Assembly (NCBI RefSeq): GCF_014633365.1
Contig: NC_068343.1
Coordinates: 31,651,307 to 31,715,306, forward strand
From: Diospyros lotus
Taxonomy: Eukaryota; Streptophyta; Magnoliopsida; Ericales; Ebenaceae
Direction: 5' to 3'
DNA length: 64,000 bases
The translations under genes were made by a program, and so were the position numbers. Of this stretch, positions 10,486 through 22,800 are shown piece by piece; position 1 is the stretch's first letter, and each line of letters starts with the position of its first letter. The notes beneath the pieces are model-generated. The model saw nothing but the letters and a program-made list of their open reading frames with translations. It had not been told where the DNA came from and ran no database searches.

Positions 10486-11048
10486 CATGGAAGGAGAGGA
10501 TGAGGACAGAGTAGATGTCATAGAAGAAGAAGAAGAGGAAGAGGAAAAAGGAGAAGTTGTACAGAACACACCTGAGGAAGAACATGGGTATGAGGGTGGA
10601 GAGATCTCTTTCCACGCACTCATAGGGGGCCCAACTAGGAAGATCATCAAGGTGAGGGGACAAGTTGGTAAGAAGAAACTCATGGTATTGCTAAGCAGTG
10701 GCAGTACTCACAACTTGTTAAATGAAGCTATTGCCATTGAATTGAAGTGTAGGATGACAACCACCACTCCTCTATTAATGACAGTGGTTAATGGCCACAA
10801 AATGTACAACCACTACAAATGCATGGACTTTAAAAAGATGATGCAAGGGAAAGAATTCAGAGCTGATATGAGAATTCTGGAATTAGGGGTTGTGGCATTA
10901 TTCTAGGGGTTGTTGGATGTGTACAGTCAGCCCTCTGACATTCGACTTTAATAAGTTGGAAGTTACTGTGGAGATAGGAGGCAGGAAGTTAACATTGGTG
11001 GGAAGTCTGGAACATGGGGAGTGTAAAATGATCAATGGGAAGAAACAT
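10481..11048 (+). pseudogene. Element C aspartic protease, active-site Asp lost
   Basis: An acidic linker, rich in Glu at residues 8-35 of the 141-residue frame, is followed by the retropepsin fold. The catalytic triplet that reads DSGST in element A here reads SSGST (KKKLMVLLSSGSTHNLLN), so the nucleophilic Asp is Ser. The domain continues out of frame past 10906 to GSLEHGECKMIN and ends abruptly near 11045. Confidence 0.85.
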
Positions 11049-11460
11049 TAGTACTACCAGATTTTTTCAAAACTTTTATAGTGGAGACTGATGCTTGTGA
11101 TAGTGGGATAAGGGTGGTGCTTATGCAGGAAGGCAGACCCCTAGCTTATATTAGTTATGCTTTGGCTCCAAAGCACCTTGGGCTAAGTGTTTATAATGAG
11201 GAGTTAATTGTAGTATTGGGGGTGGTGGATAAATGGAGGCACTACCTTGAAGGCAACCCTTTCATAATCAAAACATATCACAAGAGTTTACAGTTTCTAT
11301 CTCAGTAAAGACAACATACTCACTTGCAAGGGAAGGGGGTTTCGAAGTTCATGGGGTTGGTCTACACTATCCTCTACCGTAAGGGGAAGGAGAATGTAGT
11401 AGCAGATGCTCTATCTAGGAGGGAGGAGAGTGGCAGCTATCAAGCTATAACTGCAGTGGT
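11049..11460 (+). pseudogene. Element C RNase H
   Basis: The region begins LVLPDFFKTFIVETDACDSG and runs through RPLAYISYALAPKHLG and EELIVVLGVVDKWRHYLEG to a VVADALSRREE end near 11430, with a stop at about 11306. It follows protease sequence without the roughly 1.2 kb of RT that separates the two domains in element A. Confidence 0.85.
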
Positions 11461-11466
11461 GCCTGA

Positions 11467-12600
11467 GTGGGTAAGGAGATAGTAGGGAGTTGTGATCAGA
11501 TTGAGTGGTTGAAGGATCTTATGTCCCAACTTATTGTTCAGCCCACAGGGAGCCCAGGTTACTTACTCTCCAATGGCTTGATAAGATTCAATGGAAGGTT
11601 GGTGGTAGGAGATGATAAAGCTCTGAAGGAAAGGATCCTAAAGACACTACATTGTTCCCCATTGGGTGGTCATTTAGGAATAAAGGCTACATATCATAAG
11701 GTGATACAATTATTTTTCTGGCCAAAAAAAAAAAAAAAAAGAAAAAGAAAAGATGTGGTGGAGTTTGTGATGTTCTTTACAACTTGCCAATGTTGTAAAC
11801 ATGAGCAGGTGTCCTATACAGGCCTATTGTAGCCATTAGCTATGCCGGAGCAGGCATGGGAGGGAATTTCCATGGATTTTATAGAGGGGCTACCCAAATC
11901 CAAAGGGAGGGACATAATATTGGTAGTGGTGGATCAGCTAACCAAGTTTGCACACTTCATTGGCCTCACACACCCTTTTTCAGCTCATGAGGTGGCAAGG
12001 ACATTCTTAGATTCCATTGTTAAACTTCATGGGGTGCCTAAATCTATTGTGTGGGACAAGATTTTTACTAGCAATTTTTGGCAAGAATTGTTTAAGAATT
12101 TGGGAGTGGGATTGCATATGTCTAGTGCTTATCATCCACAATCAGATGGCCAAACTAAGAGGGTCAACCAGTGCCTGGAAGTTTACTTGAGGTGTATGTG
12201 CTTCACTAAACCCAAAAGCTGGAATAGATGGTTGTCTTTAGCACAATGGTGATATAATTCCAGTTTCCACAGTGCCATTAAAAGAAGCCCCTTCGAAGCA
12301 GTGTTTGGTTACAGGCCTCCCCTATTGCTAGCAATATCTAATTCCACAACCACCATGGCTGCCATGGAACAATACTTGCAGCAGCGGCAAGAGGTGCTAA
12401 CTATACTTAGAAAGGAATTGGCCACAACTCAGAACAGGATGAAGCAGAAAGCTAATAAATGGAGGAGTGACAGGTCCTTCAACATGGGTGACAACAGCCC
12501 TTTACAGCCGCACCAGCCTCCAAACTCAGCCCTAAGTACTTTGGGCCCTATCTCATAGAATCAAAGGTGGGAAATGTGGCTTATAACTATACCCTGTCTT
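11467..12600 (+). pseudogene. Element C integrase
   Basis: The zinc domain shows LHCSPLGGHLGIKATYHK. It is then disrupted by a homopolymer-rich A tract (11724-11753) before TTCQCCKHEQ, followed by a stop. The catalytic core (11842-12252) has MDFIEGLPKS (first Asp), IVWDKIFTSNF where SDRD is shortened to WD, and DGQTKRVNQ where the catalytic Glu is Lys. The C-terminal part continues in another frame (SPFEAVFGYRPPLLLA). Two of the three catalytic positions are therefore damaged or doubtful. Confidence 0.85.
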
Positions 12601-12861
12601 CCATGTTTCATTATTGAAGAGATCTGTTGAACCTAATGCCACTACTAGCCAAAACCTACCAGCTGTGGGTGAAGATTTGGAAGAAGCTCTTGAGCCTCGA
12701 GCCATTCTAGATAAAAGGATGATCTACCAAGGTGCAGCCCCCTTGAGTGTAGTGGTTGCACATGCAACCAGACCATACACTTGGTAGTGCCTGCCAGAAC
12801 TGCTTAAGCAATTTCTGAGAGCTACTGGCCTGCTCTAAATTCTTGGGGACAAGAATTGCTT

Positions 12862-12876
12862 TTAAGCGGAGGGGAA
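12862..12876 (+). other. Polypurine tract of element C
   Basis: AAGCGGAGGGGAA directly precedes the TGTCAAG start of the 3' LTR, the usual plus-strand priming site. Confidence 0.8.
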
Positions 12877-13192
12877 TGTCAAGATCCAAGGGCAATCCTG
12901 AAAATTTTTGGTGTATTGGCATTAGCCAACTGTATTAGTTAGTGTTGCATTGTCAATTGTACCCCTCGGCTGTGTTGTTAACTGAAGGGAAGAGCCAATA
13001 TAAGGCTATGTATGAGGATGGGAATTCATGCGAGAAATAACAGAATTCTTTCCCTCTTAATTCTCTTTCCCTCTCAATTCTCTCCCTCTCAAATTCTGTC
13101 TTCTTTCAAATTCTCCCTCCCAAAACTGTCTTCTCTTCCCCTGAAATTCTATGATTCCTAACTTGTTTGAGTCTCATCTTGGAGACTTGACA
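12877..13192 (+). mobile_element. 3' LTR of element C
   Basis: This 316-bp LTR runs from TGTCAAGATCC to GAGACTTGACA. It carries an extra pyrimidine-rich repeat (TTAATTCTC/TCAATTCTC) not present in the 5' copy. It is followed by the GTGAC duplication. Confidence 0.92.
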
Positions 13193-13620
13193 GTGACTAA
13201 CTGGAGTCTTGGAATTTGTTGCATTTCCTTGTCAGAAATTATGTGAAGATATGGGACATGATTCTGCCTCAAGCTGAATTTGCCTTTAATAACTCTGTCA
13301 ATCACACAACCAAGAAGACTCTTTTTGAGGTTGCCCATGGGCATTAACCTTAACTTGTCCTGCTTGGATCTTGTTCCTTTACCAGAGGAAGCTAGGATCA
13401 GCAAAGACAGAGCAACATATGCTGACCATATTTGCTGTATACGTGAGGTACGAACTGCAATTAAAGCTAGCAATGAGCAGTACAAAGAAAGAGCGGACGC
13501 TTTAAGGAGTTTGCTGAGGGTGACCAAGTGTTCGTGCATCTTAGAAAGGAGAGGTTTCCAAAAGAAGCCTACCTTAAGCTCTCTTCAAGAATTTGTCTTC
13601 GGTTTATCTTCCTAAAATGT
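13193..13620 (+). pseudogene. Gypsy remnant B integrase, C-terminal half
   Basis: After the GTGAC duplication the integrase of B resumes: VTNWSLGNLLHFLVRNYVK, then ILPQAEFAFNNSVNHTTKK. After frame changes it reaches YKERADA and a VHLRKERFPKEAYLKLSSR-like end. No LTR follows; the CLPTM1 intron acceptor region begins soon after, at about 13640. Confidence 0.8.
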
Positions 13621-13749
13621 GATTGTTGTATAGTCTGATAGCTATTTATTGTTGTTCTTGCTTCTTTTTTTGATTGTTGGCAACCGCTGAAGTAAATTTT
13701 TTACATTTCTCCAGTTCTTTGATTTAGTTTATCCTCTTTCCTTTTCCAG

Positions 13750-13843
13750 AGAGTATTCTTGGAAGGGAATCCCTACCTTCTGGTGATCACAATGGTTGTC
13801 TCAGTACTTCATTCCATATTTGACTTTTTGGCATTCAAAAATG
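13750..13843 (+). CDS. CLPTM1 exon a
   Basis: The acceptor TTTTCCAG precedes it and G|GTAATG is the donor. It is 94 nt long, starts in phase 0 and ends in phase 1. It encodes RVFLEGNPYLL and a membrane segment ending FDFLAFKN. Upstream exons must exist but were not found down to position 1. Confidence 0.9.
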
Positions 13844-16800
13844 GTAATGACAATTGTGTATGTCCTTTTTGATGATTTTTAGGCTAATTATAGCTTTTTA
13901 ATTAATTTCTTCATTTTGGCAGATATTCAATTTTGGAACAAAAATAAATCCATGGAAGGGCTATCTGCAAAGTCAGTTATTGTGAGCTTCATATGTCAAC
14001 TCATTGTCTTTCTTTACTTACTTGATAATGATACTTCCTGGATGATACTTGCGAGTTCGGGAATTGGGTGCTGCATTGAATTCTGGAAAATTGGGAAGGC
14101 CATGCACATTGAGGTACTGCTACAATTACAACAATGAAATTCGGTTAAAATTTTACAGAAATACATATTGCCTTTTCTTGTACCTATCATTACATAAATC
14201 CCCTTCTTGTATAAAGTTTTCATCCTTTTTGAAGAAATGCTATCAAAAGTAAGCTAACACTTTCTGTATAAGCTAACAATTTCTGTAACATCAAGCCTGT
14301 TAACTTCTTGTCACAATTTTTAAAGAAGAATTAAGCACCAATGTTAATGACCATCATATACCATTTGTTTTTATTCTACTTTATTTCCAATTTTCCATTT
14401 CATTTTCTGTAATAGGCACATTTTAATCTTCTTATCAACCATAATCATCATTCGGACATTAATAGGAATAGGTTTTTTCTGTTTTTTTTTATTGTGTCTT
14501 ACAATTGAGACCTTTAGTCACTGTCTATTTATGAAGGGTAGAAAATGACATGTTACACTTTATCAAACCTTTGAAAGTTAATTTAGATCTCTCTTTTCTT
14601 GTCAAATTAAGTATAAATTATTTGTCTTTGCATGTAATGCTAAAATTTTGGTGAGAAGGAACTTATTTTTAGATTTAAATGCCAGGGTTATTTGTTTTGT
14701 CATAGCTCTCCATTACCTTCCACAGTAAATCAACATGTGGTCCTACTTCTAAATATTTGATGACAAATGGACTGCAGTGTAGGACTGAAAAGGACTTATA
14801 AAATTTTATATTATTTACTATATCATGGCCTCCTTGTGGAGAAGTTTGGAAGTTTTATGAAGACATAAGTTGTCACATTCAGTCCTGTCTTGAGGTGACA
14901 TTCTTAGGCAATGATTGGTCATTGAACCCTCAACCAACCAAACCTGTTTACTCATTTAGGGAAAACTCTCAATTTCTCAACATTGTGGGACCTCAGAGTA
15001 TTATGTTAAGTAATTGGCTTGCCTAAACTAACTCACTAGGGATTCACTTAATGCAGCGGAAAACATCTCAACTAGATCTTGTCAACGATGAGAGGCTGAC
15101 TTGTCCTCATTCTCGGGCAAGATCAGATCAGTTTGATTAGCTTTTCTTTCTAAACTTAGTTTGATCAGATCAGTTTGATTGTCTTCTAGAAGATAGGTTG
15201 CTGTAACTTTCTATGTTTTGTTGTATCCTAAATTGTATAAGTTTCCAAATCTGGATTTGGAAACTTTCCTATTTTGTTCTTAGAAACTTCCTAGTTTGAT
15301 AGGAAACCTTGTATATAAGTTCAGCTATCCCTTCAAAGGGAAATAAGATTGAATGCATTCTTCACGTCATTCTTGACATGATATCAGAGCCTTAGGACTT
15401 CAGTCTCTATTCTTTGTGACTATTGTTGTGGACTTCATCAATCTTCTTCATAGGACAGCATGTCCGATACTCGTAACCCTATGCTGGATTTGGCTGATTC
15501 TAGCAGTACAATGGAGGTTCTGTTTACTGGAACAAATAGTGTAGGCTCAGGGGGAGAATTGTAGAATATTTAAGCTTGTTACCGGTTGGATGGTAAGAAC
15601 TGCTTGAAGTGGTCCCAACTAATCCGCACGTTTCTAAAAGGGAAGGGGAAGCTAAGCTATCTTCTGGGAATTGGTCCCAAGGAGGGTGATTCCACATTTG
15701 CAGCTTGGGATGAGGAGGATTCCCTAGTGATATCCTGGCTATAGAATTCTATGGTCTCAGAGATTAGTGATACCGTGATGTTCCTAACAACAATCAAGGA
15801 TATTTGGGAGGCAGTAATGTTTACCCATTCCAAGGTTTGTGATGCTGGACAAATATATGAGATAAGGTCTAAAATTGTAGCCACCAAGCAAGGTACACGG
15901 TCCATTACAGAATATGCTAACTTGTTGCAAACTCTATGGCAAGAATTGGACCATTATCAATGCCTTAAGATGAAGTGGAGTGAAGATGCTGCATTACGGA
16001 AGAAATTTGTAGAGAAGGAGAGGACATATGATTTCCTAGCCGGCCTCAATATGGAGTTTGACGCAGTGAGAGTACAAGTCCTCAGTAAGGAAGATTTACC
16101 TTTTCTAAATAAAGTAATTTCTATAGTTCGTGTAGAAGAAGGAAGAAGGGGAGTAATGTGTCATGACCCTAGGGTTTACTAGGGTTTGAATAGGAAATTG
16201 AAGAAGACAAAACAGAATTGGAGGGAGAAAATAGAATAGAATGAAGGAGAAATGGAGAAGGAAAGGAAAGGTTTTAAATGTACACAGGGAGAGAGAAGAG
16301 TGGGAGGGAAAAACAGAATGTTTCATTCAATCCATTGATAGCCCTTATTCTCTAACCTGCAACCTATTTATAGGTTGTTTACTACCATTCAATTATTGTG
16401 GAGAATTAAAATGAATCTAGTGGCATTATCAGGAAGCTAAATTTGAAATAATGCTCCTAAATATTCAGATTATTCAACTCCTAAATGTTCGGATTAGTCA
16501 AAGCAAGAGATAAGGCCGAATATCTCTCTTATATGTTAGCTGATTATTTTTGTTATTAAATAGATTAGATATTGTACTTATAGATAGATTAGACTTGTAC
16601 ATTAAGTAGGACTTCTATATCCTAATCATGTATATATTGAGCACTATCAAATAAAACAATGATTCATTCTCTTCTCTCAATTAATTCTACATGGTATCAG
16701 AGCCGAGTTTAGATTCTCTCCCAAGTCTCTTCCGATAAACCACTACTCGTCCTTCCTCCCATAGTACTTTTCTTCTTCAGCCACTTGATTTTCCCTACTC

Positions 16801-19800
16801 ATCAGCATGGCCGACAAGAGTTCTCAATCATTCGAAATTATTCCCTTACCCACCAACAATCAAGGAGCCATCGACAATAATATGTTCACTGTCACTGGAC
16901 ATAAATTGAATGGGTAGAACTACCTACAATGGTCTAAATCAGTCTTGATGTTCATATGCGGGAAGGGGAAGGATGATTACTTGATTGAAGCAACAACCAA
17001 ACCAAAGGAAGAAGATCCTACGTATCGGAGTTGGAAAGCTGAAAATAATATGATAATGTCTTGGCTTATAAATTCTATGGTGAATGATATAGGGGAGAAT
17101 TTTCTCTTATATGATACAGCCTAAGAAATTTGGGAGGCTGCTAGAGAAGCCTATTCACATCTTGAAAACACCTCCAAACTATTTGAGATTGAAAGCTTGC
17201 TTGATGATCTCAAACAAGGTGAATCTCATGTGACTCAATATTTCAATTCCCTGAACAAATATTGGTTGCAACTAGATAAGTTTGATAACATTGAATGGAA
17301 GTGTATAGAGGATTCTGCAAAGTACAAAAAGATTGTGGAACAAAAGAGGTTGTATAAATTCCTAATGGGCTTGAACAAGAAACTAGATGGTGTTAAGAGG
17401 AAGGATACTCGGTACAAAACCTCTCCCAAGTATCCAAGAAGCTTTTTCCAAGGTTCGAAGGGAAGAAAGCAGGTTGAAGATCATGCTTAAGCCTGCAACA
17501 TCTAATTTGGAACAATCAGCATTAGTCACTCGAAGTACTCCACAGAATTTCAAACTAAGGAAGGGACGACCATGGTGTGACCACTGTCACAAAGCAGGAC
17601 ATACCAAGGATACTTGTTGGGAGATACACGAAAAACGCCTAGATTGGAAGCCAACTCATGAGAGGAGTAAAAGCAACCTAGTATCTATGGAGGAGCCCAC
17701 TGCAGCCAGGGCACCAACATTGTTCAGTAAGGAACAGATGGAATGGCTACAAACCATGTTTGGAAAGACTCAAATCAATCAATCCTCTACCATAGCATCA
17801 GGATCTATAGACCAGAAAGGTACTTTTCTACATGCCCTTATCACTAAGAAAGATTTATCCAATGTTTGGGTGATTGATTCAGGGGCCTTGGATCACATGA
17901 GGGAAAATCAATCTCCTATCCAATTTCCAGCCATGTAACAAAAATTGGACAGTAAGGGTGGCAAGTGGCTCACTATCAAAGGTTGTGGGAACCGGATCCA
18001 TTGCTCTCTCTAAGGATATTGTGCTGAAATCAATTCTTTTGGTGCCTAATCTGAATTGCAATTTGTTATCTATCAGTAAATTGACATCTGATTTAGATTG
18101 TATTGCTAAGTTGTCAAAGAATGTATGTGAATTTCAGAAATGGACTTGGGGGAAGATAATTGGCAGTGCTGAGGCAGGATTGGGGCTCTATCTTCTTACA
18201 AAGACCAACTTCGGAGGCAACCAAGCTTAGTCCAACACTTATTCAACCATTCCTTCTGTTTGTTTCTCTAATTCCTCTACTACTTATGATAGTGCAATCA
18301 TGTTATGGCACTATAGATTAGGTCCTCCGAACTTTGTTTATCTTAGGAAATTATTCCCATCATTGTTTAAGAGTCAAGATCCACATAAATTACATTGTGA
18401 AATCTGTCAATACTCTAAACATGTTAGAAATAACTACCCTAGTCAGAATTATACTTCTTCACATCCCTTTTCATTGATTCATAGTGATGTATGGGGGCCT
18501 TCTCGAGTTAAAAACATCACTGGTTCTCGTTGGTTTGTTTCATTTATTGATGACCATACCCGACTTACATGGGTATTTCTTATGAAAGAAAAATCAGAAG
18601 TTAGCTCTATCTTTTAAATGTTTCATTCTATGGTGGAAAGACAATTCAATGCCAAAATTCAAATCCTAAGAACTGATAATGCCAAGGAATATTTTTCTTC
18701 AATCCTTGGATCCTATTTTTCAAACTATGGCATTATATATCAAAGCTCGTGTGTGGATACACCCCAATAAAGCGATGTAGCCGAAAGAAAAAACAAGCAT
18801 ATCCTAGAAGTGGCTCGATCATTGCTGTTTTCCACTAATGTTCCTGAACATTTTTGTGGTGAAGCCATTCTCACGGTCACTTACCTCATTAATAGATTGC
18901 CCTCATGGATTTTGGATCATCAAACATCAAGCCACACCCTCCTCAAATACTATCCTCACACTTGGATTTTGTCTCATATTCCTCTTAAAATCTTTGGATG
19001 TACTGTGTTTGTTCATGTACACCAACAATTCCGAAGCAAACTCGACCTTAAATCTCTTAAATGCATTTTCATTGTTTATTCTCTTCATAAAAAGGGTTAC
19101 AAGTGCTACTCTTCCAAGCATAAATGAATTTTTAACTCCATGGATGTAATGTTCTTTGAAAACCAACCCTATTATCCTAAAACTAATATTCAGGGGAGAT
19201 CCATTCCTACAACTCTCAAGAATATCAATTTTGGGAAACTCTTACAAGCCCAAGCTCGCCCTCAAACTCAGGAACACACTGATCGTATGTAGCCTGAACC
19301 TATGCAATTGGACCCTGCTCCAACAAGTAACCATTAGCAACCTAACCAATTGGACATTGCTCTTTCTGCAGGTCCTTTTATTAGTCCTCAGCCTTCTCCT
19401 ACCAAAGAATTTCCTAGTAACCATCAGCTACCTAACCAATTGGACCCTGCTCTTTCTACAAGTTCTTTTATCAGTTCTCAACCTTCTCCTACCAAAGAAT
19501 TTTAGGTTTATTCTCAGAGGAAGTCTCAACAGGAGAAAGAACACCACTCCTGCTCTCGAACTGATCAAGATATTGACTCGAATATTCTCCTAAATGACAA
19601 TGTTGAAAAGCTTGAGGAAAGTTTGGACTATACAACCACTGATGAAAGCATTGATTGGCCTATTGCATTACGAAAGGGAGTAAGATCATGCACTCAACAC
19701 CCAATACACAACTACATATCCTACAGGGATCTTTCATCAAAATTTTGTGTTTTTTTATCCAATTTGAATGTAGTGTAGGTGCCTAACACAATTAGAGAAG

Positions 19801-22800
19801 CCCTTTAACAACCATAGTGGAAACAAGCTGTTTTTGATGAAATGAATGCATTAGAGAAAAATGAAACATGGGAGATAACCACACTGCCTCCTGGAAAGCA
19901 ACCTGTCGGTTGCAAATGGATATTTACAGTTAAGTATAAGGAAGATGGGTAGATTGATTGATTCAAAGCTCAACTAGTAGCAAAAAGATTCACTCAATCT
20001 TATGGTATTGATTACCAAGAGGCTTTTTCCCCGGTGGCAAAGTTGAATACCATCCGGATCCTATTATCTCTAGCTGCAAATCTAGATTGGTCTCTTCACC
20101 AACTAGATGTGAAGAATGCATTTTTAAATGGGACTCTAGAAGAAGAAGTCTACATGGAAATCCCTCATGGTTTTGAGACAAATTATACGAGAGATAAGGT
20201 GTGCAAACTCAAATGATCTCTCTATGGATTCAAGCAATCACTGAAAGCTTGGTTCAAGAGATTTACAAGGGTAGTCAAACAACAAGGGTACAACCAAAGT
20301 CAGGCCGATCACACTTTTTTATCAAGCATACATTGGGAGGTAAATTGACCGTTCTTATAGTATATGTGGATAACATTATTGTTACAGGAAATGAACATAT
20401 CCAACCTTTATCCCACTATATGGGGTCGGCTACATGAATTCTAGACTTTCATGTATTTTTGTCTTTTGTCATATCTTCATTCAGGCCCATATACTTCATA
20501 TCACATTTTAATGTCTCTCCAAAGTTTTCTTGGGTCTGCCTCTACCTCTTTTTTTGGCTAATTGTTCCATTTCATCAACTCTCATCACAAGAGCATCTCT
20601 TGGTTTTCTTCTCACATGACCAAACCATCTTAGTCTAGTCTCTCTCATATTCTCCTCGATTAGCACTACTCCTACCTTATTACGAATAACCTCATTTCTA
20701 ATTTTATCTTTTCTTGTATGGCCGTACATCCATCTTAGCATCCTCATCTCTGCTACGCTCGTCTTTTGCTCATACTGGTATTTGACTGCCCAACATTCTG
20801 CGCTATGCAACGAAATTGGTCTTATAGCTGTCTTATAGAATTTTCCTTTCAGTTTTAATGGGATTTTACCATCATATAACACTCCCGATGCATTTCTCCA
20901 TTTTAGCCAATTTGCCTTAATTCTATGCACGACATCCTAGTGAATTTCTCCATCTTTTTGAATCACTGATCCCAAATATCGAAAATGGTCTTTTCTTTGT
21001 GTGATTTGGTCTTCCAATTTTATTATAACATCCTCCACTCTTACATTCTTACTAAATTTAAATTCCATATATTTTGTTTTCCTTCTACTTAATTTAAATC
21101 CCTTAGATTCTAAATTGTTTCTCCACAACTCAAGTTTAGTGTTCACTCCCTCTTTTGTTTCATCGACCAACACTATGTCATCTGCAAATAGCATACACCA
21201 TGGTACCTCTGTCTGAATGTGTTTAGTGAGTTTATCTATTATTAAAGCAAATAAGTATGGACTTAGTGCAGAACCTTGATGTAGTCCCATTGTAATTTTA
21301 AACGGTTCAGTATCTCCTCCACATATTTTGACCCTTGTCCACATATACTAGGGGTCAAAAATAAATAATCTCAAGGGAATACTTGCAAGAGAAGAGAATT
21401 TGAAATCAAGGACCTAGGAAATCTGAGGTAGTTTTTAGGTATGGAAGTTGCAAGATCAAGAAAAGGCATTTCGGTATCCCAAAGAAAGTACACTCTAGAC
21501 CTTCTAAAAGAAAACGGAATGTTGGGTTGCAAATCAACTAACACACCCATGGATTCAACTACAAAGTTAGATCTTAGCAAAGAGTGTGCTCCAGTTGATA
21601 AAGGGAGATACCAAAGATTGGTGGGAAAGTTAATATACTTATCCCATACACAACCGGATATCAGCTTCTCTATAAGTTTTGTTATTCAATTCATGAATGA
21701 TCCTAGAGAAGTCCATATGAAGGCTGTCTACTGCATCCTAAAGTATTTGAAATTGACTCCTAGTAAAGGCTTGATGTTTCAGAAAACAAACAATCGAGGA
21801 ATAGAAGTGTATAGTGATGCTGATTGGGCTGGTTCAATTTATGATAGGAGGTCAACTTCTAAATATTGCTCATTTGTTTGGGGGAATTTAGTCACTTGGC
21901 ATAGCAAAAAATAGTCCGTGGTCTCTAGGAGTAGCGCAGAGGCTGAATTTTGAGCTATGGCTCAAGGGTTTTGTGAAGGAATATGGTGGAGGAGAATATT
22001 TCAAGAACTACAAGTGGTTGTCCCTAAACTGGTACAAATGCTATGTGACAAACAATTTGCCATCAGCATTGCGAAGAATTCGGTTCATCATGATCGAACA
22101 AAACATGTTGAAATAGACCGACATTTTATTAAAGAGAAGTTGGAAGAAGGGATGTTTCAGCTGGTCTACACTTCTACTAATAATCAAGTGGCGGATATTC
22201 TAACTAAAGCTCTACCAAGAAGAATTTTTGATGAAATGAGCTCCAAGCTTGGTTTGAACAACATTTTTCAGCCCAAGCGTGAGGGGGAGAGTGGAGAATT
22301 AAAATGAATCTAGTGGCATTATTAGGAAGCTAAATTTGAGATAAAGCTCCTAAATATTCGGATTATTCAACTCCTAAATGTTTAGATCAGTCAAAGCAAG
22401 AGATAAGGCCGAATATCTCTCGTATATGTTAGCTGATTATTTCTGTTATTAAATAGATTAGATATTGTACTTATAGATAGATTAGACTTGTACATTAAGT
22501 AGGACTTCTATCTCCTAATCATGTATATATTGAGCACTATCAAATAAAACAATGATTCATTCTCTTCTCTCAATTAATTCTACAATTATCAACCAACTAA
22601 CAACTAACAACTCAAGTACCACTACACACTAAGGAAAATACGAACAAGAAACAATTACAACTAATGCCCTTGGGGTTATGACATAATGTTAGATAGTTCT
22701 CCAGTAGAAAGCTCTACCCTAGTATCTCTGAAGGCTCCTAATAAGAGTAAAGGGTCTAGAGAGGAGAAGAATGCTGTGGACAAGGATTCCTTATGGTGTA

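Larger units (their letters stand above)
9029..13192 (+). mobile_element. Ty3/gypsy retrotransposon C, RT-deleted
   Basis: A 4.16-kb element with two LTRs (9029-9315 and 12877-13192), Met-tRNA primer site, polypurine tract and GTGAC target duplication. Internal order is gag, zinc knuckle, protease, RNase H, integrase: the reverse transcriptase domain is absent, with protease running straight into RNase H near 11045. Gag is full of frameshifts, the protease Asp is replaced by Ser and the integrase Glu by Lys. It is a sister of element A. It could only have moved with proteins supplied by another copy, or the deletion came after insertion. Confidence 0.9.
16397..22584 (+). mobile_element. Ty1/copia retrotransposon E
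   Basis: A 6.19-kb element with two 295-bp LTRs, a perfect TGGTATCAGAGCC primer site, a purine tract (AGGGGGAG) and an ATTAT target duplication. Internal order is gag, zinc knuckle, protease, integrase, RT, RNase H. RT is split by an RTE LINE fragment. Scattered stops and frameshifts (near 16918, 17120, 17400, 18617, 19800, 21914) make it inactive. The LTRs differ at only a few sites, so it is among the younger insertions here. Confidence 0.93.
16159..22683 (-). mobile_element. Solo LTR F, split by copia E
   Basis: The left part (16159-16396) begins TGTCATGACCC; the right part (22590-22683) ends GGGGTTATGACA. These form a near-perfect terminal inverted repeat, and TAATG duplicates flank the whole. 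Without E and its duplication the LTR is about 332 bp. The minus orientation is suggested by a TATA-like CCTATAAATAGG near 16366. No internal F sequence remains, so it is a solo LTR. Confidence 0.85.

Noticed and set aside
1..13749. Upstream CLPTM1 exons in the window
   Set aside because: I found no splice-framed segment matching the family N-terminus. All recognisable coding is retrotransposon.
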